Of a DNA stretch of 64,000 nucleotides, positions 1-12,336 are shown one piece after another. This DNA is from Enterococcaceae bacterium OF42-14pH9A (GTDB lineage: Bacteria > Bacillota > Bacilli > Lactobacillales > Enterococcaceae), in contig JAQEYU010000002.1 in the NCBI GenBank assembly GCA_027692465.1, forward strand, positions 124,001 through 188,000. Direction: 5' to 3'. The position numbers were made by a program, and so were the translations under genes. The notes under the pieces were generated by a model. That model did no database searches, was not told the origin of the DNA, and saw only the letters and a list, made by a program, of their open reading frames with translations. Every line of letters starts with the position of its first letter. Positions within the stretch are counted from its first letter, which is position 1.

Positions 1-543
1 TGGTCCGGCCGCTATTCTCCCCTTTTCGGAAAGACCCAGATGACAACCTTTGAACGCTATTTTATCGCCGACCGAAGCACCCATTACGAAGTCAAAAATC
101 CCTATTACAACTTGCGGGATTCCCCGGTAATCTGCCAGCAGATTTTGGCGGAGTTCGGCCTGACTACTGCCAAGTCCCATATCATCAACGGGCACACCCC
201 GATCAAAGCCAAAAAAGGCGAAACACCCATCAAAGCTGCTGGCAGGTTGTTTGTGATCGACGGCGGCCTCTCAAAAGCCTATCAGAAAACCACCGGAATC
301 GGCGGCTACACGCTGCTTTACAATTCCATCGGCTTTCAGCTGGTCACCCATCAGCCCTTCACCTCGGTCGCCGCTGTCCTGGAAAAGCAAAAAGAAGACC
401 TTGCTGTCAAACGAGTGGTGGACAAAATCAGCGGTCGGACCCTGATTCGTGAAACAACAATCGGCCACCAGCTTGCCCGACAGATCGACGAGTTGGAACA
501 GCTGCTGACCTATTTAGATGAAAAACTCCCGCTCTCCTTATAA
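1..543 (+). CDS. fbp: Fructose-1,6-bisphosphatase class III, C-terminal part (5' end outside window)
   Basis: The reading frame is open from base 1 and codes for about 180 residues ending at the TAA at 541-543. The visible part has the class III FBPase pattern: WSGRYSPLFGK, then MTTFERYF, NPYYNLRDS, the HIINGHTPIK loop, a GETPIKA segment, VIDGGLSKAYQ and GIGGYTLLYNS near the end. Family members hydrolyse fructose-1,6-bisphosphate to fructose-6-phosphate in gluconeogenesis and are typical of Firmicutes, at roughly 640 residues, so about three quarters of the protein lies upstream. The metal-binding phosphatase motifs are in the missing part. The ATG at 40 is an internal methionine, not the start. 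Function is confident from family resemblance. Confidence 0.93.
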   Translation, partial: WSGRYSPLFGKTQMTTFERYFIADRSTHYEVKNPYYNLRDSPVICQQILAEFGLTTAKSHIINGHTPIKAKKGETPIKAAGRLFVIDGGLSKAYQKTTGIGGYTLLYNSIGFQLVTHQPFTSVAAVLEKQKEDLAVKRVVDKISGRTLIRETTIGHQLARQIDELEQLLTYLDEKLPLSL

Positions 544-765
544 AGAACCGCTGATGCGAAGGTGAGAAGTAAAACCGGAAGCTTGGAGGCAGTTGCAAAA
601 CGAAAATGCGCGTACAGGCTGCGAAAGACGCGCCCTGAGTCAAAATATGAAGCCACAATACGAAGCCACACAGCAAACGCCGCGTGCCAACCGCTTCTTA
701 AAACAGCAGACGGAGACCTGCTACCCAAAGGACAGCCTGGCCAGCCACAGCCAATGGTCACAGGA

Positions 766-815
766 CAAAAAAGCATCAAAGCCGGACTTCTTAAATGAGG
801 TCCGGCTTTGATGCT
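766..815 (-). terminator. Rho-independent terminator for the small-gene operon at 1006-1976
   Basis: Arms at about 772-790 and 797-815 pair (AGCATCAAAGCCGGAC with its complement). The minus strand runs into six T (complement of 766-771). It may also stop fbp transcripts, but the T-tract on the plus side is weak. Confidence 0.7.
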
Positions 816-837
816 GTTATCAGTTGTGTTTTGATTA

Positions 838-995
838 AGACGTGTCTGAAAACTTTGGGGGAATCCGGATTTTTGCGGACCTGCCGGAATCAAGGAGTAA
901 AGCGCGGCTTATGTGGTGCAAAGTTGCGCATTTACGACGCAGATTGCGGTGAAAAGGACCAAAACAGCTGCCACTAGCGTTTTCAGACACGCCCT
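838..995 (+). repeat. MITE-like element, copy A
   Basis: 158 bp with imperfect terminal inverted repeats: the left end reads GACGTGTCTGAAAAC and the right end GTTTTCAGACACGCCC. The middle has a hairpin-forming stretch with GCGCGGCTT and its partner around 902-930. No coding frame. It closely matches copies at 23596, 25197 and 54326. The flanks are TTA and TAA. Confidence 0.85.
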
Positions 996-1005
996 AAATC
1001 GATTT

Positions 1006-1563
1006 TCAAAAGAAATCTTCCGGTGTGATCGCCACTGACGGGAAGTGGGTCAGCTTTTCCAAATCCGTATCCCACGGGCAGCCGTACACCATGTAATAAC
1101 TGTCGGGATCAGCCGCCAACAGCCGGCGCAGCTGTTTTTCAGCTGCTGTCGGATCCAGCGTCACGTAGACAACAGAGATCACAGCAAGCTTTCCGGAGCT
1201 ATGATCTAAAGCTGCAGTCCTGTCCTGTTCAGCTAGTGATTCATTGTCTGATGCCGCAGCAGTGACCGTCCCTTTGACGATCAACTTCACCGGTCCTCCG
1301 CCCTGCAGCCCCATCTGGATCATCATCTCTCGGGGATTTTCTTCCGGCAGCGTCGCAGGAGCTTCCGTCGTTAAATTCAGTGCTTCGTCGGCTGCCGTAC
1401 CTGTGTTCGTCCGAAAGCTCGCCAAATCCTCCCGATATTTCAGATAATCAAAATAATGAGGGTCTTCCGGCAAAGCCTGCCACACGGTCAACAACTGCTC
1501 CAGCTGTTCATAATCTTCGTTAAGCAGGGCTTGCTGACTGAGCCCATAGTAATTTTTAATCAT
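1006..1563 (-). CDS. Uncharacterised 185-residue protein
   Basis: I do not recognise the family. AAAGGAGA lies 6 bp upstream of the ATG (complement of 1561-1563). The protein is soluble and acidic. An N-terminal helical part (about 1-55, with LSQQALLNEDYEQLEQLLTV) is followed by a Thr/Ala/Glu-rich linker (55-85) and a C-terminal part containing VKLIVKGTV and KLAVISVVYVTLDP beta-strand-like segments. It is the last gene of a three-gene minus-strand set after a three-helix membrane protein and a 37-residue membrane peptide; the gap to the latter is 12 bp. The terminator at 766-815 would end this transcript. A cytoplasmic partner of the membrane proteins is possible but only inferred. Confidence 0.75.
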   Translation of the reverse strand: MIKNYYGLSQQALLNEDYEQLEQLLTVWQALPEDPHYFDYLKYREDLASFRTNTGTAADEALNLTTEAPATLPEENPREMMIQMGLQGGGPVKLIVKGTVTAAASDNESLAEQDRTAALDHSSGKLAVISVVYVTLDPTAAEKQLRRLLAADPDSYYMVYGCPWDTDLEKLTHFPSVAITPEDFF

Positions 1564-1575
1564 CTACTGTCTCCT

Positions 1576-1689
1576 TTATTTAACACTGTGCTGGCCCCTG
1601 ATGATAACGCCGGCTGCAAATACAAAGAATACCGTTAGCAGCGCAACGACCGAACCAGCTGCCGCCAATTCAGACAGGCACCCAATCAA
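1576..1689 (-). CDS. Small membrane peptide (37 residues, TTG start)
   Basis: A TTG codon at 1687-1689 overlaps the TGA stop of the preceding gene as TTGA, the classical coupled arrangement, and AGGAG sits about 6 bp upstream. The frame gives a short protein with one hydrophobic segment (SVVALLTVFFVFAAGVII) and a basic tail, ending at a TAA that lies 12 bp before the next start. Both junctions are what an operon would show, so I think the gene is real despite its size. Function unknown; a single-pass membrane peptide is what the sequence shows. Confidence 0.55.
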   Translation of the reverse strand: MIGCLSELAAAGSVVALLTVFFVFAAGVIIRGQHSVK

Positions 1690-1976
1690 CTGACTCCTGT
1701 AACTACGCCCATGACCACTAATACCAGACCCATGATGCCCACGATCCAACCGGAAGAGCGGGCAAGTTTTTCCTGCCCTTTCGTGTAAGTTTCCTGATTT
1801 CCTACCAGGCTGGCAAGAAAATACTGCCGCCTCACCAATATTCCTACCGAGGTCAGGATCATGCAGCTTCCGGTAAGTAGTAAAAACAGTCCCCACGAAA
1901 CCACACCGGTCTGCTGCAAGATTACCAACCCCATAATCACTACCCCTACGAGTCCCATTATTACCTTTCTTTTCAT
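1686..1976 (-). CDS. Small three-helix membrane protein
   Basis: 96 residues from the ATG at 1976, which has GGGGAG at proper spacing; a GTG four codons upstream (1988) is the alternative. Hydrophobic segments lie at about residues 5-24, 26-47 and 75-95, with a basic loop (VRRQYFLASLVGNQETYTKGQEK) between the second and third. No family recognised. First gene of a minus-strand set; its stop codon overlaps the TTG start of the next small membrane gene. Function unknown. Confidence 0.7.
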   Translation of the reverse strand: MKRKVIMGLVGVVIMGLVILQQTGVVSWGLFLLLTGSCMILTSVGILVRRQYFLASLVGNQETYTKGQEKLARSSGWIVGIMGLVLVVMGVVTGVS

Positions 1977-2372
1977 CCGGCTCCCCACTTTCCCATAAAC
2001 CCCTGCTCTGCTAAAGCGATTCCTTCTGTGTTGTCACTGGCTGTTTCATTGAATCAAGTATACCATCTCGCGGATTTGTCGCAAATAGCCGAGCAGCCTC
2101 ATTTAGCTGCGAAAAGGTCCTGAAGTCAGTATCCGGAATCAGGATCTTTTTGATTCGGCAGGCAAAACACAGCATCTCAAGAAACTTTTTTGCCTTTTTC
2201 CCGAGTGACAAAAATGTTCGGAAAATCGAAGGCCTTAATCATGAAAATTTTCAGAAGCCGTGCTAATCTAGCCTTGCAAGTTTTCCAGAGACCTGCGCAA
2301 ACCTTTTGCATAAGACGCTGTTTGCGAACTGCTGCAGGAGTGTTAAATTTTATCCAAAGGAGTTTTCAATAT

Positions 2373-2750
2373 ATGAAAAAAATCATCGCGTTAATCGCCC
2401 TCGTTGCCGTGGGCGTTGTGGGTTTTAAAGGCTGGCAGTATTATCAGGAGACTTATCAGGGGGTAACTGCTTATGCGCTGGTGCCGGATACAGTCCCGGA
2501 AAAGGTCCAGACCGTTGACGACAGCGGCAACAAGATTGACGGCTGGTCCAGCTACGACTACCAGCTGACCTTTGTCAAAGCAGACGGCAGCACTCAGCAG
2601 CTGGAATATGAATTGTCCAATTCCGATCCGACACCGCTGCGCCCGGGTGCCATCGTCAAAGCAGAGATCAGTCAAAAGCGCGTCATCGAGGGGCCAAACG
2701 AAGTCCCGCAAGACAAAGTCCCGGCAGAAGTCCTCAAAAAACTGCAATGA
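2373..2750 (+). CDS. YxeA family secreted/membrane-anchored protein (DUF1093)
   Basis: 125 residues from the ATG at 2373, preceded by AAAGGAG 10 bp upstream; the frame continues further upstream without a better start. The N-terminus is a signal anchor (MKKIIALIALVAVGVVGF). It is followed by the YxeA-type small beta domain with YAL near residue 33, then WSSYDYQLTFVKADGS, LEYELSN and LRPGAIVKAEIS. The family is common in Firmicutes and its role is not established. A second, diverged member lies at 37958-38311. It is monocistronic, with a strong terminator at 2764-2839. Confidence 0.8.
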   Translation: MKKIIALIALVAVGVVGFKGWQYYQETYQGVTAYALVPDTVPEKVQTVDDSGNKIDGWSSYDYQLTFVKADGSTQQLEYELSNSDPTPLRPGAIVKAEISQKRVIEGPNEVPQDKVPAEVLKKLQ

Positions 2751-2763
2751 CCAGCTAAAAAAT

Positions 2764-2839
2764 AACCCCGCCTTCCTCCTGTCATCATGAACCAGCGTAA
2801 ATTGCCGGTTCAAGATGACAAGTGCAAGGCGGGGTTTTT
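2764..2839 (+). terminator. Strong bidirectional terminator between yxeA and the HD-domain gene
   Basis: Long stem: AACCCCGCCTT at 2764 pairs with AAGGCGGGGTT ending at 2836, with an inner arm TGTCATC/GATGACA. Followed by five T. It can serve yxeA (+) and the convergent gene (-). Confidence 0.85.
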
Positions 2840-2904
2840 GTCCGCTGCCGCAGACTTTTCTTCAGAGCTATTCAGAGAGGAATTGAAAATACCACCGTTA
2901 GCCT

Positions 2905-3483
2905 TCACAAATAAATCCCTTTGGCCACGCCCTCTGCTACCAGTTTTTCCACCAGCTGCCACAAGGGGGTGGCAGCTTCTTTGATGAAGGCTTTTTTTCG
3001 CAGGACCTGTTCGGCGGTGAGACGTTGGGGATTTTCATTTTCCTTGGCGATGAGCCCGTGATTGATCAGCGGAATCAGGGCATCGATCACTCGGGCATAC
3101 CTGGCTTCCGGGGACGTACCGGTTTCAAACTCCTGCGACAGCGCTGCCAACTTTTCGGCCTGCAGCGGCGGCAACAGGTTTAGGCTTCGCTGCAGAGAAA
3201 GCTGCTCCTGCTCGTGGGAAACGGCTTTACCGGCTTCATCGAAAACCGAGGTGTCTCCGGCATAGATTTCCCCCAAATCATGGACCAGCAGCAGACTCAA
3301 CACCTTTTCCATAGACAGCTGCTCCGGAAAATAATCCTGAAAAAGCGGCGCCATCAAAGCTGCCTGCCAGGAATGCTCGGCACTGTTTTCAAAGCGGCCG
3401 TCAATGGTCTTATTGGTGCGGGTGACAGCTTTCAATTTTTCGGTCTCTTCCATGAATGCCACTAACCGGCTGATTTCTTCCAT
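2905..3483 (-). CDS. HD-domain phosphohydrolase, YfbR-like (5'-nucleotidase type)
   Basis: 192 residues. The HD signature is clear: NSAEHSW at about residues 33-39, VHDLGEIYAGD at about 67-77, then VIDALIPL for the last metal ligand. This matches the HD_3/YfbR group, whose studied members remove phosphate from deoxynucleoside monophosphates using a divalent metal. The length is typical. It is monocistronic between asd and yxeA, convergent with yxeA. The substrate is inferred from the family only. Confidence 0.8.
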   Translation of the reverse strand: MEEISRLVAFMEETEKLKAVTRTNKTIDGRFENSAEHSWQAALMAPLFQDYFPEQLSMEKVLSLLLVHDLGEIYAGDTSVFDEAGKAVSHEQEQLSLQRSLNLLPPLQAEKLAALSQEFETGTSPEARYARVIDALIPLINHGLIAKENENPQRLTAEQVLRKKAFIKEAATPLWQLVEKLVAEGVAKGIYL

Positions 3484-3739
3484 CTTCTGCTCCTTCGACC
3501 GGCGACTGCCGGTTTTTTTTCAGCTCCGGTGAACTCCCTGTATACGGGGAAAGTCGACTGGCCACAGTAAATGACCGCGATCACGGCAGCTGACAGCAAG
3601 AACCGCCAGAGACCCGCTGCGCAGGCAGGGAGCTTCTGACGGTTCACTTTTTTGTGGCTGCGGAGAACCTTTCGACCACTTGTGACCAGGACAGTTTCTT
3701 TGCCCACAAGCAGTCGATTCACACTTGGTCAGCCGGGTT

Positions 3740-4792
3740 TTATTTCACTCGTACCAGGTCCATTGCATGCAGTGTTTCAGCGATCTGAACGGAATTCCAA
3801 GCTGCACCTTTCAACAAGTTGTCGGATACGACCCACATATGCAGGCCGTTTTCAACATCCAAGTCCCGGCGCAGACGGCCGACGAAGGTTTCTTTTTTGC
3901 CCACTGAATTCAGTGCCTGCGGATAGACCTGCTGGCTGGGATCGTCTTCTAAAACGACGCCGGGTGCGTTTGCCAGCAGCTCTTTGACTGCAGCTACGTC
4001 AATGACTTTTTCCGTCTCGATATAAACAGACTCGGAATGGCCGGCAAAAACCGGGATGCGGACACAAGTCGCAGCGACTTTGATGGTGTCATCTGCCATG
4101 ATTTTGCGGGTCTCGTTGATCATCTTCCATTCTTCGTAAGTGTAGTCGTCATCTGAAAAGACATCAATCTGAGGCAATGCGTTGAAGGCGATCGGATAAT
4201 GCTTCTTGTCGCCTCCTGCCGGCAGGATCTCCGGATTCAGTTCTGCGACCGGGGTACCTGCCAAATAAGCGGCACTTTCCCGTTTCAATTCTTCCATCGC
4301 CTTGGCGCCGGCTCCGGAAACTGCCTGATAAGTCGAAACGATGATCCGCTTCAAGCCGGCAGCCTGACGAATCGGCTCCAGGGCAACCATCATCTGGATA
4401 GTGGAGCAGTTGGGATTGGCAATGATGCCGTTATGTTCTTTCAAAGCAGCGGCGTTGACCTCTGGAACCACCAGCGGTACGTCTTTGTCCATCCGAAAAG
4501 CACTGGTGTTGTCCACTACCACGGCACCCCGTTTGACAGCTTCCGGTGCAAATTTCTTGGAGATTCCGCCACCGGCTGAAAACAGTGCGATATCCACGCC
4601 TTCAAAGGATTCCGGGACCAATTCTTCGATCACCAGCTCTGCACCTTTGAAACTGCGGGTCTGGCCGGCGGAACGGGCAGACGCCAATAATTTCACCTGT
4701 GCCATGGGCAAGGTGGATTGTTCCAACATTTCGATCATTCTCGTGCCGACAGCGCCTGTGGCCCCGACGACGGCTACATTATAACCAGTCAT
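3740..4792 (-). CDS. asd: Aspartate-semialdehyde dehydrogenase
   Basis: 350 residues, full length. It reduces aspartyl phosphate to aspartate semialdehyde with NADPH, the branch point to lysine/diaminopimelate, threonine and methionine. The nucleotide-binding loop VGATGAVG is at residues 9-16, the catalytic Cys129 lies in NPNCST, SGAGAKA is at about 159-165, and the catalytic His252 lies in FAGHSE. The ATG at 4792 gives the usual [13 protein letters not shown] start. It stands alone: the upstream GH2 gene is separated by a terminator and a MITE. I see no lysine riboswitch in the roughly 200-bp leader. Confidence 0.95.
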   Translation of the reverse strand: MTGYNVAVVGATGAVGTRMIEMLEQSTLPMAQVKLLASARSAGQTRSFKGAELVIEELVPESFEGVDIALFSAGGGISKKFAPEAVKRGAVVVDNTSAFRMDKDVPLVVPEVNAAALKEHNGIIANPNCSTIQMMVALEPIRQAAGLKRIIVSTYQAVSGAGAKAMEELKRESAAYLAGTPVAELNPEILPAGGDKKHYPIAFNALPQIDVFSDDDYTYEEWKMINETRKIMADDTIKVAATCVRIPVFAGHSESVYIETEKVIDVAAVKELLANAPGVVLEDDPSQQVYPQALNSVGKKETFVGRLRRDLDVENGLHMWVVSDNLLKGAAWNSVQIAETLHAMDLVRVK

Positions 4793-4992
4793 TCACAACA
4801 CCCCTATGTCATATTTGTGCCATTTTACCACATCTGCCGTTGAAAAACAGCTGCTTTTCATAAATTATCAGAAAAATCCGAATGAATGTATAAAAATCGG
4901 CAGAAAGTGTTTCGCTTTTGGAGCAGGGAAAAATTTTGCATAAATGCTCAGCTGCGAAAACGAAACTTCGTCGCCTGCCCGGGTACCTGCAT

Positions 4993-5028
4993 AAAAAACA
5001 CCCCACGGCTTAGTTGTCCGCAGGGTGC
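4993..5028 (-). terminator. Terminator downstream of the GH2 gene
   Basis: On the minus strand CACCCTGCGG pairs with CCGTGGGGTG (imperfect 9-bp stem) and runs into six T. It lies beyond MITE copy E, about 150 bp after the stop codon of the glycosidase gene. Confidence 0.65.
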
Positions 5029-5037
5029 AGGATTCTT

Positions 5038-5180
5038 AGGGGTTGTCTGGAGCCACCGATGAAATTCAGAAATAAAACCCAACCGTTAGGAGATGGGATG
5101 AAAGTTGTCCACTTGCGACACAGTTTGGGGTGTAGGGTGACAAAGACTAAAATAGCTGTCGCCACGTTTTCAGATGCGCC
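5038..5180 (+). repeat. MITE-like element, copy E (diverged)
   Basis: About 143 bp. The left end is GGGGTTGTCTGG, the right end GTTTTCAGATGCGCC; the inner part retains ACTAAAATAGCTGTC(G)CCAC-like sequence of the family. It is flanked by TTA on both sides (5036-5038 and 5181-5183). The right-hand TTA is the complement of the TAA stop codon of the GH2 gene. Confidence 0.6.
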
Positions 5181-7037
5181 TTACTCTTCGATTGCAGCTT
5201 TTCGACTGTTGACAGCTTTGAAAATAGCCGGATCAAATTTCGGCCTGCGATCATAATAATACAGACCGTTTCTTTCCTGCTCGACATCGTAAAGCTGGGT
5301 ATAACAAAAGCCGAAGATCTTGGGATGATCCAATAAGACATTCGTCAAGTCTTGATAGCGCTGAATAAAAGCTGCCTCACTTTCAGGAGCATCGCCGTAA
5401 CCCCAGGCACTCTCCGGATCGCTGGCAGGATCCCATTTGATGCCGCCGTATTCGCTGACACAAAAAGCTTGTCCCGGCGTGTAGCTTTGGCGGGCATCGT
5501 GTTCATCCCAGAATTCACCGTTTTTCTGCAATGCGCCGGTGAAATGTTCCTTAAAGAGGACCGGGTCTTGGCAATAGTCGTGAAGATCGTAAAAATCGCT
5601 CACCACGTGGTAGTTGCCGCTGGTATCCACTACCGGCCGCGTCGGATCATATTGCTTGGTGGTGTGATAGATCAGCGCTACGATTTCGTCACGCTGGGGA
5701 CGGTTCGCCACGTCCCAAGTCTCATTCATCGGGCACCAGGTCACGATGGCCGGATGGTTGAAATCCCGAGCCAAAAGCTGCTGCCACTCCGGCAGAAAAT
5801 CGTTGACCGCTGCAAAATCAGACAAGTCGATTCCCCAGTTCGCCATCTCGCCCCAAACCAGGTACCCGGCTCGATCTGCATGATACAAAAAACGGGGTTC
5901 AAAGGCTTTTTCATGCAGACGGGCCCCGTTGAAGCCGCAAGCCAGTGCCAATTGGATGTCTTGTTGCAAGGCAGCATCGCTGGGCGCTGTGTAGATTCCA
6001 TCCGGATAAAAGCCTTGATCCAAGACCGTCCGCTGAAAAACAGAGCGACCATTCAGCAAAAAGCGGTACCCGTCCAACGCCACTTCCCGCAAGCCGAAAT
6101 AGCTGTGTACCAGATCATTTTCATAGCGCAGCGTCACATCATATAGGCGACCGGCTCCGACTTCCCACAAGTGGGTCTCCAAAAGAGGGATGGTGACCGT
6201 CGCAAAGCTTCCGGTCAGTTGGACAGCCCCACTGCCCATCGGCCGCCCTTCGTAGCTGACAGCAATCTGACAGTTACCGTCGATTCCGCTGGTTTTAAGC
6301 ATCAGCGTGACCTGACTATCGGCAATATTCGGAAAATAACGGACTTCCTGCAAAGCTGCATCAGGCAGAAATTCCAGCCACACCGTCTGCCAGATCCCGG
6401 TGGTACGGGTATAATCACAGCCGCGGGAATAAAAGAAACGACTCTGTTTTCCCACCGGCTGATGACCGCTGCGAGGTTCATCTTCCGCATAGACAGTGAT
6501 TGTATTTGTTCCGACCGTCAGCTGTTCCTGGATATCGAAGAAAAACGACGCGTAGCCGCCCCGGTGTGTGCCTACAGAAATACCGTTTACATAGACTTCG
6601 CAAAAATAATCTACCGCACCGAAATGCAGACGGATGACGGATCCGCCCCCTGCTTCTCCTGCCAATTCAGCTTCACTGACCGTGATCTGTCGTTGATACC
6701 AACAGGCAGGAATAAAATCCGTATAACCGATTCCGCTGAGGGCCGCTTCCGGACAAAAAGGCACTTGAATCTCCTGATCAAAAGGATCGCTGTTGGGAGC
6801 AGTCTGCCAGTTTTCAAAAATATGTTCGTCGGTCAGTTGCGGCTGCGCGTCGGTCACGGCCGCCTGTGACATGGTAACGGCGTACCATTTGCGGTCTTGT
6901 CCGCTGCGGCCAAAATCAAAGGCAAAGCGCCAAGTGCCGTTCAGGTTGCGCCAGTTTTCCCGTTGAAATTGCGGTTGAGGATGCTCTGGTCGTGGAATTG
7001 CGACAGTTTCAGGTTGTTGGTTGGCTTGTGGGATCAT
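5181..7037 (-). CDS. Glycoside hydrolase family 2 enzyme (beta-galactosidase/beta-glucuronidase type)
   Basis: 618 residues from the ATG at 7037, with CGGAGG 8 bp upstream; the longer frame to 7103 has no good start. Order: sugar-binding jelly roll (about 20-220, with NWRNLNGTWRFAFDFG near the start), immunoglobulin-like domain (about 225-320), TIM barrel (about 325-610). Catalytic acid/base is Glu439 in CPMNETW; the nucleophile is Glu529 in VSEYGG. There is no signal peptide, so it is cytoplasmic. Transcribed divergently from an AraC-type regulator that probably controls it. The substrate cannot be told from sequence; no sugar transporter is adjacent. The stop codon abuts a MITE copy. Confidence 0.9.
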   Translation of the reverse strand: MIPQANQQPETVAIPRPEHPQPQFQRENWRNLNGTWRFAFDFGRSGQDRKWYAVTMSQAAVTDAQPQLTDEHIFENWQTAPNSDPFDQEIQVPFCPEAALSGIGYTDFIPACWYQRQITVSEAELAGEAGGGSVIRLHFGAVDYFCEVYVNGISVGTHRGGYASFFFDIQEQLTVGTNTITVYAEDEPRSGHQPVGKQSRFFYSRGCDYTRTTGIWQTVWLEFLPDAALQEVRYFPNIADSQVTLMLKTSGIDGNCQIAVSYEGRPMGSGAVQLTGSFATVTIPLLETHLWEVGAGRLYDVTLRYENDLVHSYFGLREVALDGYRFLLNGRSVFQRTVLDQGFYPDGIYTAPSDAALQQDIQLALACGFNGARLHEKAFEPRFLYHADRAGYLVWGEMANWGIDLSDFAAVNDFLPEWQQLLARDFNHPAIVTWCPMNETWDVANRPQRDEIVALIYHTTKQYDPTRPVVDTSGNYHVVSDFYDLHDYCQDPVLFKEHFTGALQKNGEFWDEHDARQSYTPGQAFCVSEYGGIKWDPASDPESAWGYGDAPESEAAFIQRYQDLTNVLLDHPKIFGFCYTQLYDVEQERNGLYYYDRRPKFDPAIFKAVNSRKAAIEE

Positions 7038-7137
7038 ATTCTTTCCTCCGTTGACGTTTTGTCTTGTCAGGTATAGTATACGACCATAGATTTGAAATCC
7101 CATCCGGAATAAGACCCTTTAAGTGAGGAATCCACGC

Positions 7138-7956
7138 ATGATTAAGGAATATATCTTGAGCTTTTTACCTGAACAGTTTACCGCTCCCGAACGCTTTCGC
7201 ATCGAACTTGCCGGGATCACCTTTCCTTTTGACAGCTATCAGGTGGAGCGGCGTGCTTCAGCAATCTGGAGTCTGGAGTATGTGCTTTCCGGTCAAGGTA
7301 CTCTGGTGATCGATGGGAATGTTTTTACCGTTCACAGCGGGGACTGCTACCTGCTGCCGGCCGGACACGATCATCACTACTGGTCTGACAACAAAGATCC
7401 GCTGCACAAAATCTGGATCAATGTGACCGGAACGTTGGTGGAGCAGCTGCTGCAATGCTACCAGCTCCGCGACCGTGTCGTTTTTCCTGCTGCCGATCTT
7501 TTCAGCAACTTCGACCAACTGCTGGCCCTTTGCGAAAAAGAGCTCGCCCCCAGCGAACGCAGCCGCAGCAGTTCACTGCTGTTCCATCAACTGATTTTCG
7601 ACTTGTCGGAGCAGCAGCCGGCTCGCCCACGACTGATCCCGGAAGCGGTCTTGCAGGCCAAGATTTTCTTGGAAAACCACCTGCAGGACAGCCGGATCAC
7701 CGTGGCGCAGGCCGCTGCCGCTGCCAATCTCTCTTCCTCCCAGCTGACCCGTCAATTCAAAAAGTACTTTCAGCAGACCCCTTATGATTACTACCTGGAC
7801 AAAAAATTGGAACTGGCCCAGCTGCTCCTCAAAGAGACCCTTTTAAGCATTCAAGAGATCGCCGACCGCCTGGGCTTCGCTGACGAGCACTACTTCTCCA
7901 CTATCTTTCGCCAAAAAAACGGCAGTGCCCCCAGTCGGTGGCGCATGCGGGAGTAA
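7138..7956 (+). CDS. AraC family transcriptional regulator (cupin sensor plus HTH)
   Basis: 272 residues from the ATG at 7138 (a GTG at 7123 is the alternative). The N-terminal half is a cupin-like sugar-sensing domain, with GQGTLVIDGN, then HSGDCYLLPAGHDHHY, typical of AraC_binding. The C-terminal double helix-turn-helix spans about 170-270: ITVAQAAAAANLSSSQLTRQFKKYF and the second helix pair SIQEIADRLGFADEHYFSTIFRQKNG, a strong AraC signature. Divergent from the GH2 gene with a 100-bp shared intergenic region, so probably a substrate-responsive activator of it. Confidence 0.9.
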   Translation: MIKEYILSFLPEQFTAPERFRIELAGITFPFDSYQVERRASAIWSLEYVLSGQGTLVIDGNVFTVHSGDCYLLPAGHDHHYWSDNKDPLHKIWINVTGTLVEQLLQCYQLRDRVVFPAADLFSNFDQLLALCEKELAPSERSRSSSLLFHQLIFDLSEQQPARPRLIPEAVLQAKIFLENHLQDSRITVAQAAAAANLSSSQLTRQFKKYFQQTPYDYYLDKKLELAQLLLKETLLSIQEIADRLGFADEHYFSTIFRQKNGSAPSRWRMRE

Positions 7957-8083
7957 GATACAAAAAAGGCGGGCGTTTAACAGACAGCCAGCAACCTTTG
8001 GGGCGGGGAGAAACTTTAGCTTGTCAGTTCACGAAAGTCTACTGAAGTCAGCCACTCTCTTTACAAGACGCGCGGACAGCGTT

Positions 8084-8464
8084 CTAGTTCAAACTCCCGC
8101 CCTCTTTGACAAACTCATAAAAGAGATAGAACTTCCCATCTTTTTTATAGGCGAAGTAGTTTCCCTTGGCACCGTCGATTTCGCCGCGAACACGATAGAT
8201 TTCGGTGCCGACCGCTAAATTTGCCGACTCCCAATCTGCCAGGTCAGTCCCGCTATCCGAATCGCTGGTTTTTTCGACTTTCCCCAGCTTTTCCCCGATT
8301 TGCTCTTGGGTCAACTCGCGATTGCCTGTGTAGAGTAAATTTTGCGATTCAGGGATCCTGGTCAAGTCCCGCAGCTCAGCCTTTCCTTGGCATCCTGCCA
8401 GAAACAGCACCCAACTAAACAACACAAAGATGATCTTCGTTCCTTTTGCTGACATGCTCTTCAT
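8084..8464 (-). CDS. Small lipoprotein, unknown function
   Basis: About 126 residues. The N-terminus has positive charge, a hydrophobic stretch (IIFVLFSWVLFLAGC) and a lipobox LAGC, so the mature protein should be lipid-anchored outside the membrane. The mature part has LTQEQIGEKLGKVEKTSDSDSG and a short C-terminal beta region (IYRVRGEIDGAKGNYFAYKKDGKFYLFYEF). Start choice is ambiguous: ATG at 8464 (GGAGAG close upstream) or ATG at 8455 (GAGG at 9 bp). Alone on the minus strand. Family not recognised. Confidence 0.75.
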   Translation of the reverse strand: MKSMSAKGTKIIFVLFSWVLFLAGCQGKAELRDLTRIPESQNLLYTGNRELTQEQIGEKLGKVEKTSDSDSGTDLADWESANLAVGTEIYRVRGEIDGAKGNYFAYKKDGKFYLFYEFVKEGGSLN

Positions 8465-8812
8465 CCTCTCTCCGGCGCATCGCAGCGCCTCTTTTGACTG
8501 CAGACTTTGACTCACAAGCAGCACTTAAGTCAAGCATACACGCCACCCTTTAATGAAACCACTTACATTGTTGCCACATCGCAAGTGACCGAAAGTGATG
8601 CTTGGCGGCGGTTGTACGCCGGGGGTCAGATCGGAGAGCCTTCTGAAACTTTTCGGCACCCGGCCGATTACTTTAATTCCAGTCCGGATGAAATGCTAAT
8701 GTTTCCAGACATCCCCTTCCCCAACAACCAAAAAACCACCGACACAAGTCCCAAAAGACACTTGTGTTGGTGGTTTTCTGTCGTCGGAAAAAATCCCACT
8801 TTTTGTGCTGAT
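8465..8812. other. Intergenic region without a recognised gene
   Basis: Besides the bidirectional terminator at 8733-8776 and the upstream region of the lipoprotein gene, I see no conserved element. A 168-codon frame on the plus strand here runs through the terminator hairpin and into the reductase gene and looks accidental. Confidence 0.5.
8733..8776 (-). terminator. Bidirectional terminator after the secreted reductase gene
   Basis: Arms 8733-8749 and 8760-8776 (AAACCACCGACACAAGT with near-complete complement), with a T-tract on the minus strand. Confidence 0.85.

Positions 8813-12313
<3,501 letters not shown>

Positions 12314-12336
<23 letters not shown>

Noticed and set aside
2011..2211. 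66-codon minus-strand frame upstream of the small membrane protein operon
   Set aside because: It would need a TTG start without ribosome site, shows no family pattern, and overlaps the leader of yxeA on the other strand.
3462..3722. 86-codon minus-strand frame between the HD gene and asd
   Set aside because: Overlaps the HD gene start, has no ribosome site and contains a hairpin; composition is that of an intergenic region.
4793..4992. Possible lysine riboswitch upstream of asd
   Set aside because: The leader is AT-rich and I do not find the conserved L-box core or a terminator/antiterminator pair.
5352..6869. Long plus-strand frames antisense to the GH2 gene
   Set aside because: The minus-strand frame has complete GH2 catalytic motifs and a good ribosome site; the antisense products match nothing I know.
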